Of a stretch of 5,552 nucleotides of DNA, positions 5,394-5,552 are shown one piece after another; the first letter of the stretch is position 1, and every line of letters begins with the position of its first letter. The position numbers and the translations under genes were made by a program. The DNA lies in assembly GCA_026002715.1 (NCBI GenBank), contig BOCC01000129.1:1-5552 (forward strand), read 5' to 3'. The notes under the pieces were generated by a model that ran no database searches, was not told where the DNA came from, and saw only the letters and a program-made list of their open reading frames with translations. This DNA is from Synergistales bacterium (GTDB lineage Bacteria; Synergistota; Synergistia; Synergistales; Aminobacteriaceae).

Positions 5394-5552
5394 GATCTTG
5401 AAGCAGTTGATACGCTTGTCAAGCGCAGCGGTCATTCAATTCATCAACGGTCTGTTTGGCACAAATCACCCGTTAGACAGCACTGTTGATTATCCCAACA
5501 CTGAAACCGTATCGAAAAAGTTAAGACGCCTCCAATCAGACACCATCATTAT
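5338..5552 (+). CDS. Uncharacterised protein, N-terminal part, runs off the window
   Basis: The GTG at 5338 opens a frame that stays open for 71 codons to the window end. GGGAGG lies 10 nt before the GTG and a good promoter precedes it. The protein begins VTKELGKKQERDTAQIFDL, followed by a helical region (LILKQLIRLSSAAVIQFING), then LFGTNHPLDSTVDYPNTET and a basic stretch ending RLQSDTII. The 'INGLFG-x-NHPLDS-x-V-x-Y-x-x-TE' pattern with a following 'L-x-SDTI' strand reminds me of multi-copy accessory proteins in Synergistota and Firmicutes, loosely like the Rpn/YhgA-type PD-(D/E)XK putative transposases, whose catalytic residues would lie further on. That link is tentative; no catalytic residues are visible here. 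A 5' fragment of the same gene at 2590-2645 shows the gene is repeated, which fits a mobile or expanded family. Confidence 0.75.
   Translation, partial: MTKELGKKQERDTAQIFDLILKQLIRLSSAAVIQFINGLFGTNHPLDSTVDYPNTETVSKKLRRLQSDTII

Noticed and set aside
5202..5435. Minus-strand frame of 77 codons at the right end
   Set aside because: It reads backwards through the promoter and first codons of the plus-strand gene; the resemblance to the frame at 2491-2748 only reflects the DNA repeat.
1..5552. CRISPR array, tRNA or rRNA genes
   Set aside because: No regularly spaced repeats, cloverleaf-like segments or conserved rRNA stretches were seen by eye on either strand.

Overview
The window most likely comes from a member of the Synergistota, probably a host- or anaerobe-associated one. 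The main evidence is the C-terminus of the first gene product: a Gly/Ser/Asp-rich linker, a GGCSAG motif, a short hydrophobic helix and a terminal RRRG. This is the layout of the Synergist-CTERM sorting tail, which I know only from that phylum. TTG and GTG starts with good Shine-Dalgarno sequences, mixed GC content and IS debris between genes fit a Synergistota genome but do not prove it.

Layout. (1) 105-1805 (+) encodes a secreted, surface-sorted protein of 566 aa with no recognised enzymatic domain. It is closed by a very strong, apparently bidirectional hairpin terminator at 1820-1855. (2) 1911-2445 (-) holds a decayed toxin-antitoxin module: a PIN-domain (VapC-like) toxin with no N-terminal half and an in-frame stop, overlapping by 14 nt an apparently intact 63-aa antitoxin-like gene placed after it. 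(3) 2446-3045 is an AT-rich junkyard with a fragment of an unknown gene, a truncated ISAs1-family transposase N-terminus, an IS-like end and a tiny ORF. (4) 3047-5089 (-) is a complete 680-aa methyl-accepting chemotaxis protein with its own sigma70-like promoter. Its periplasmic dCache domain carries every residue of the amino-acid-binding motif, so it is predicted to sense amino acids. (5) 5338 to the end (+) is the start of an uncharacterised gene that runs off the window. Its promoter, leader and first 18-19 codons also occur, inverted and truncated, at 2590-2712.

The main structural point is that the chemoreceptor transcription unit sits inside two nested pairs of inverted repeats: an inner 21-nt pair (20/21 identical, 2966-2986 and 5178-5198) and an outer pair of about 124 nt and about 94% identity (2590-2712 and 5270-5393). 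The left arm also holds the start of an ISAs1-type transposase reading away from the receptor. The simplest reading is that IS elements and a repeated accessory gene landed on both sides of the receptor and decayed. A mobilised or invertible receptor cassette is possible but unproven. No complete new system is visible; the interest lies in the receptor's predicted ligand, the reversed and broken toxin-antitoxin pair, and the repeated gene head.
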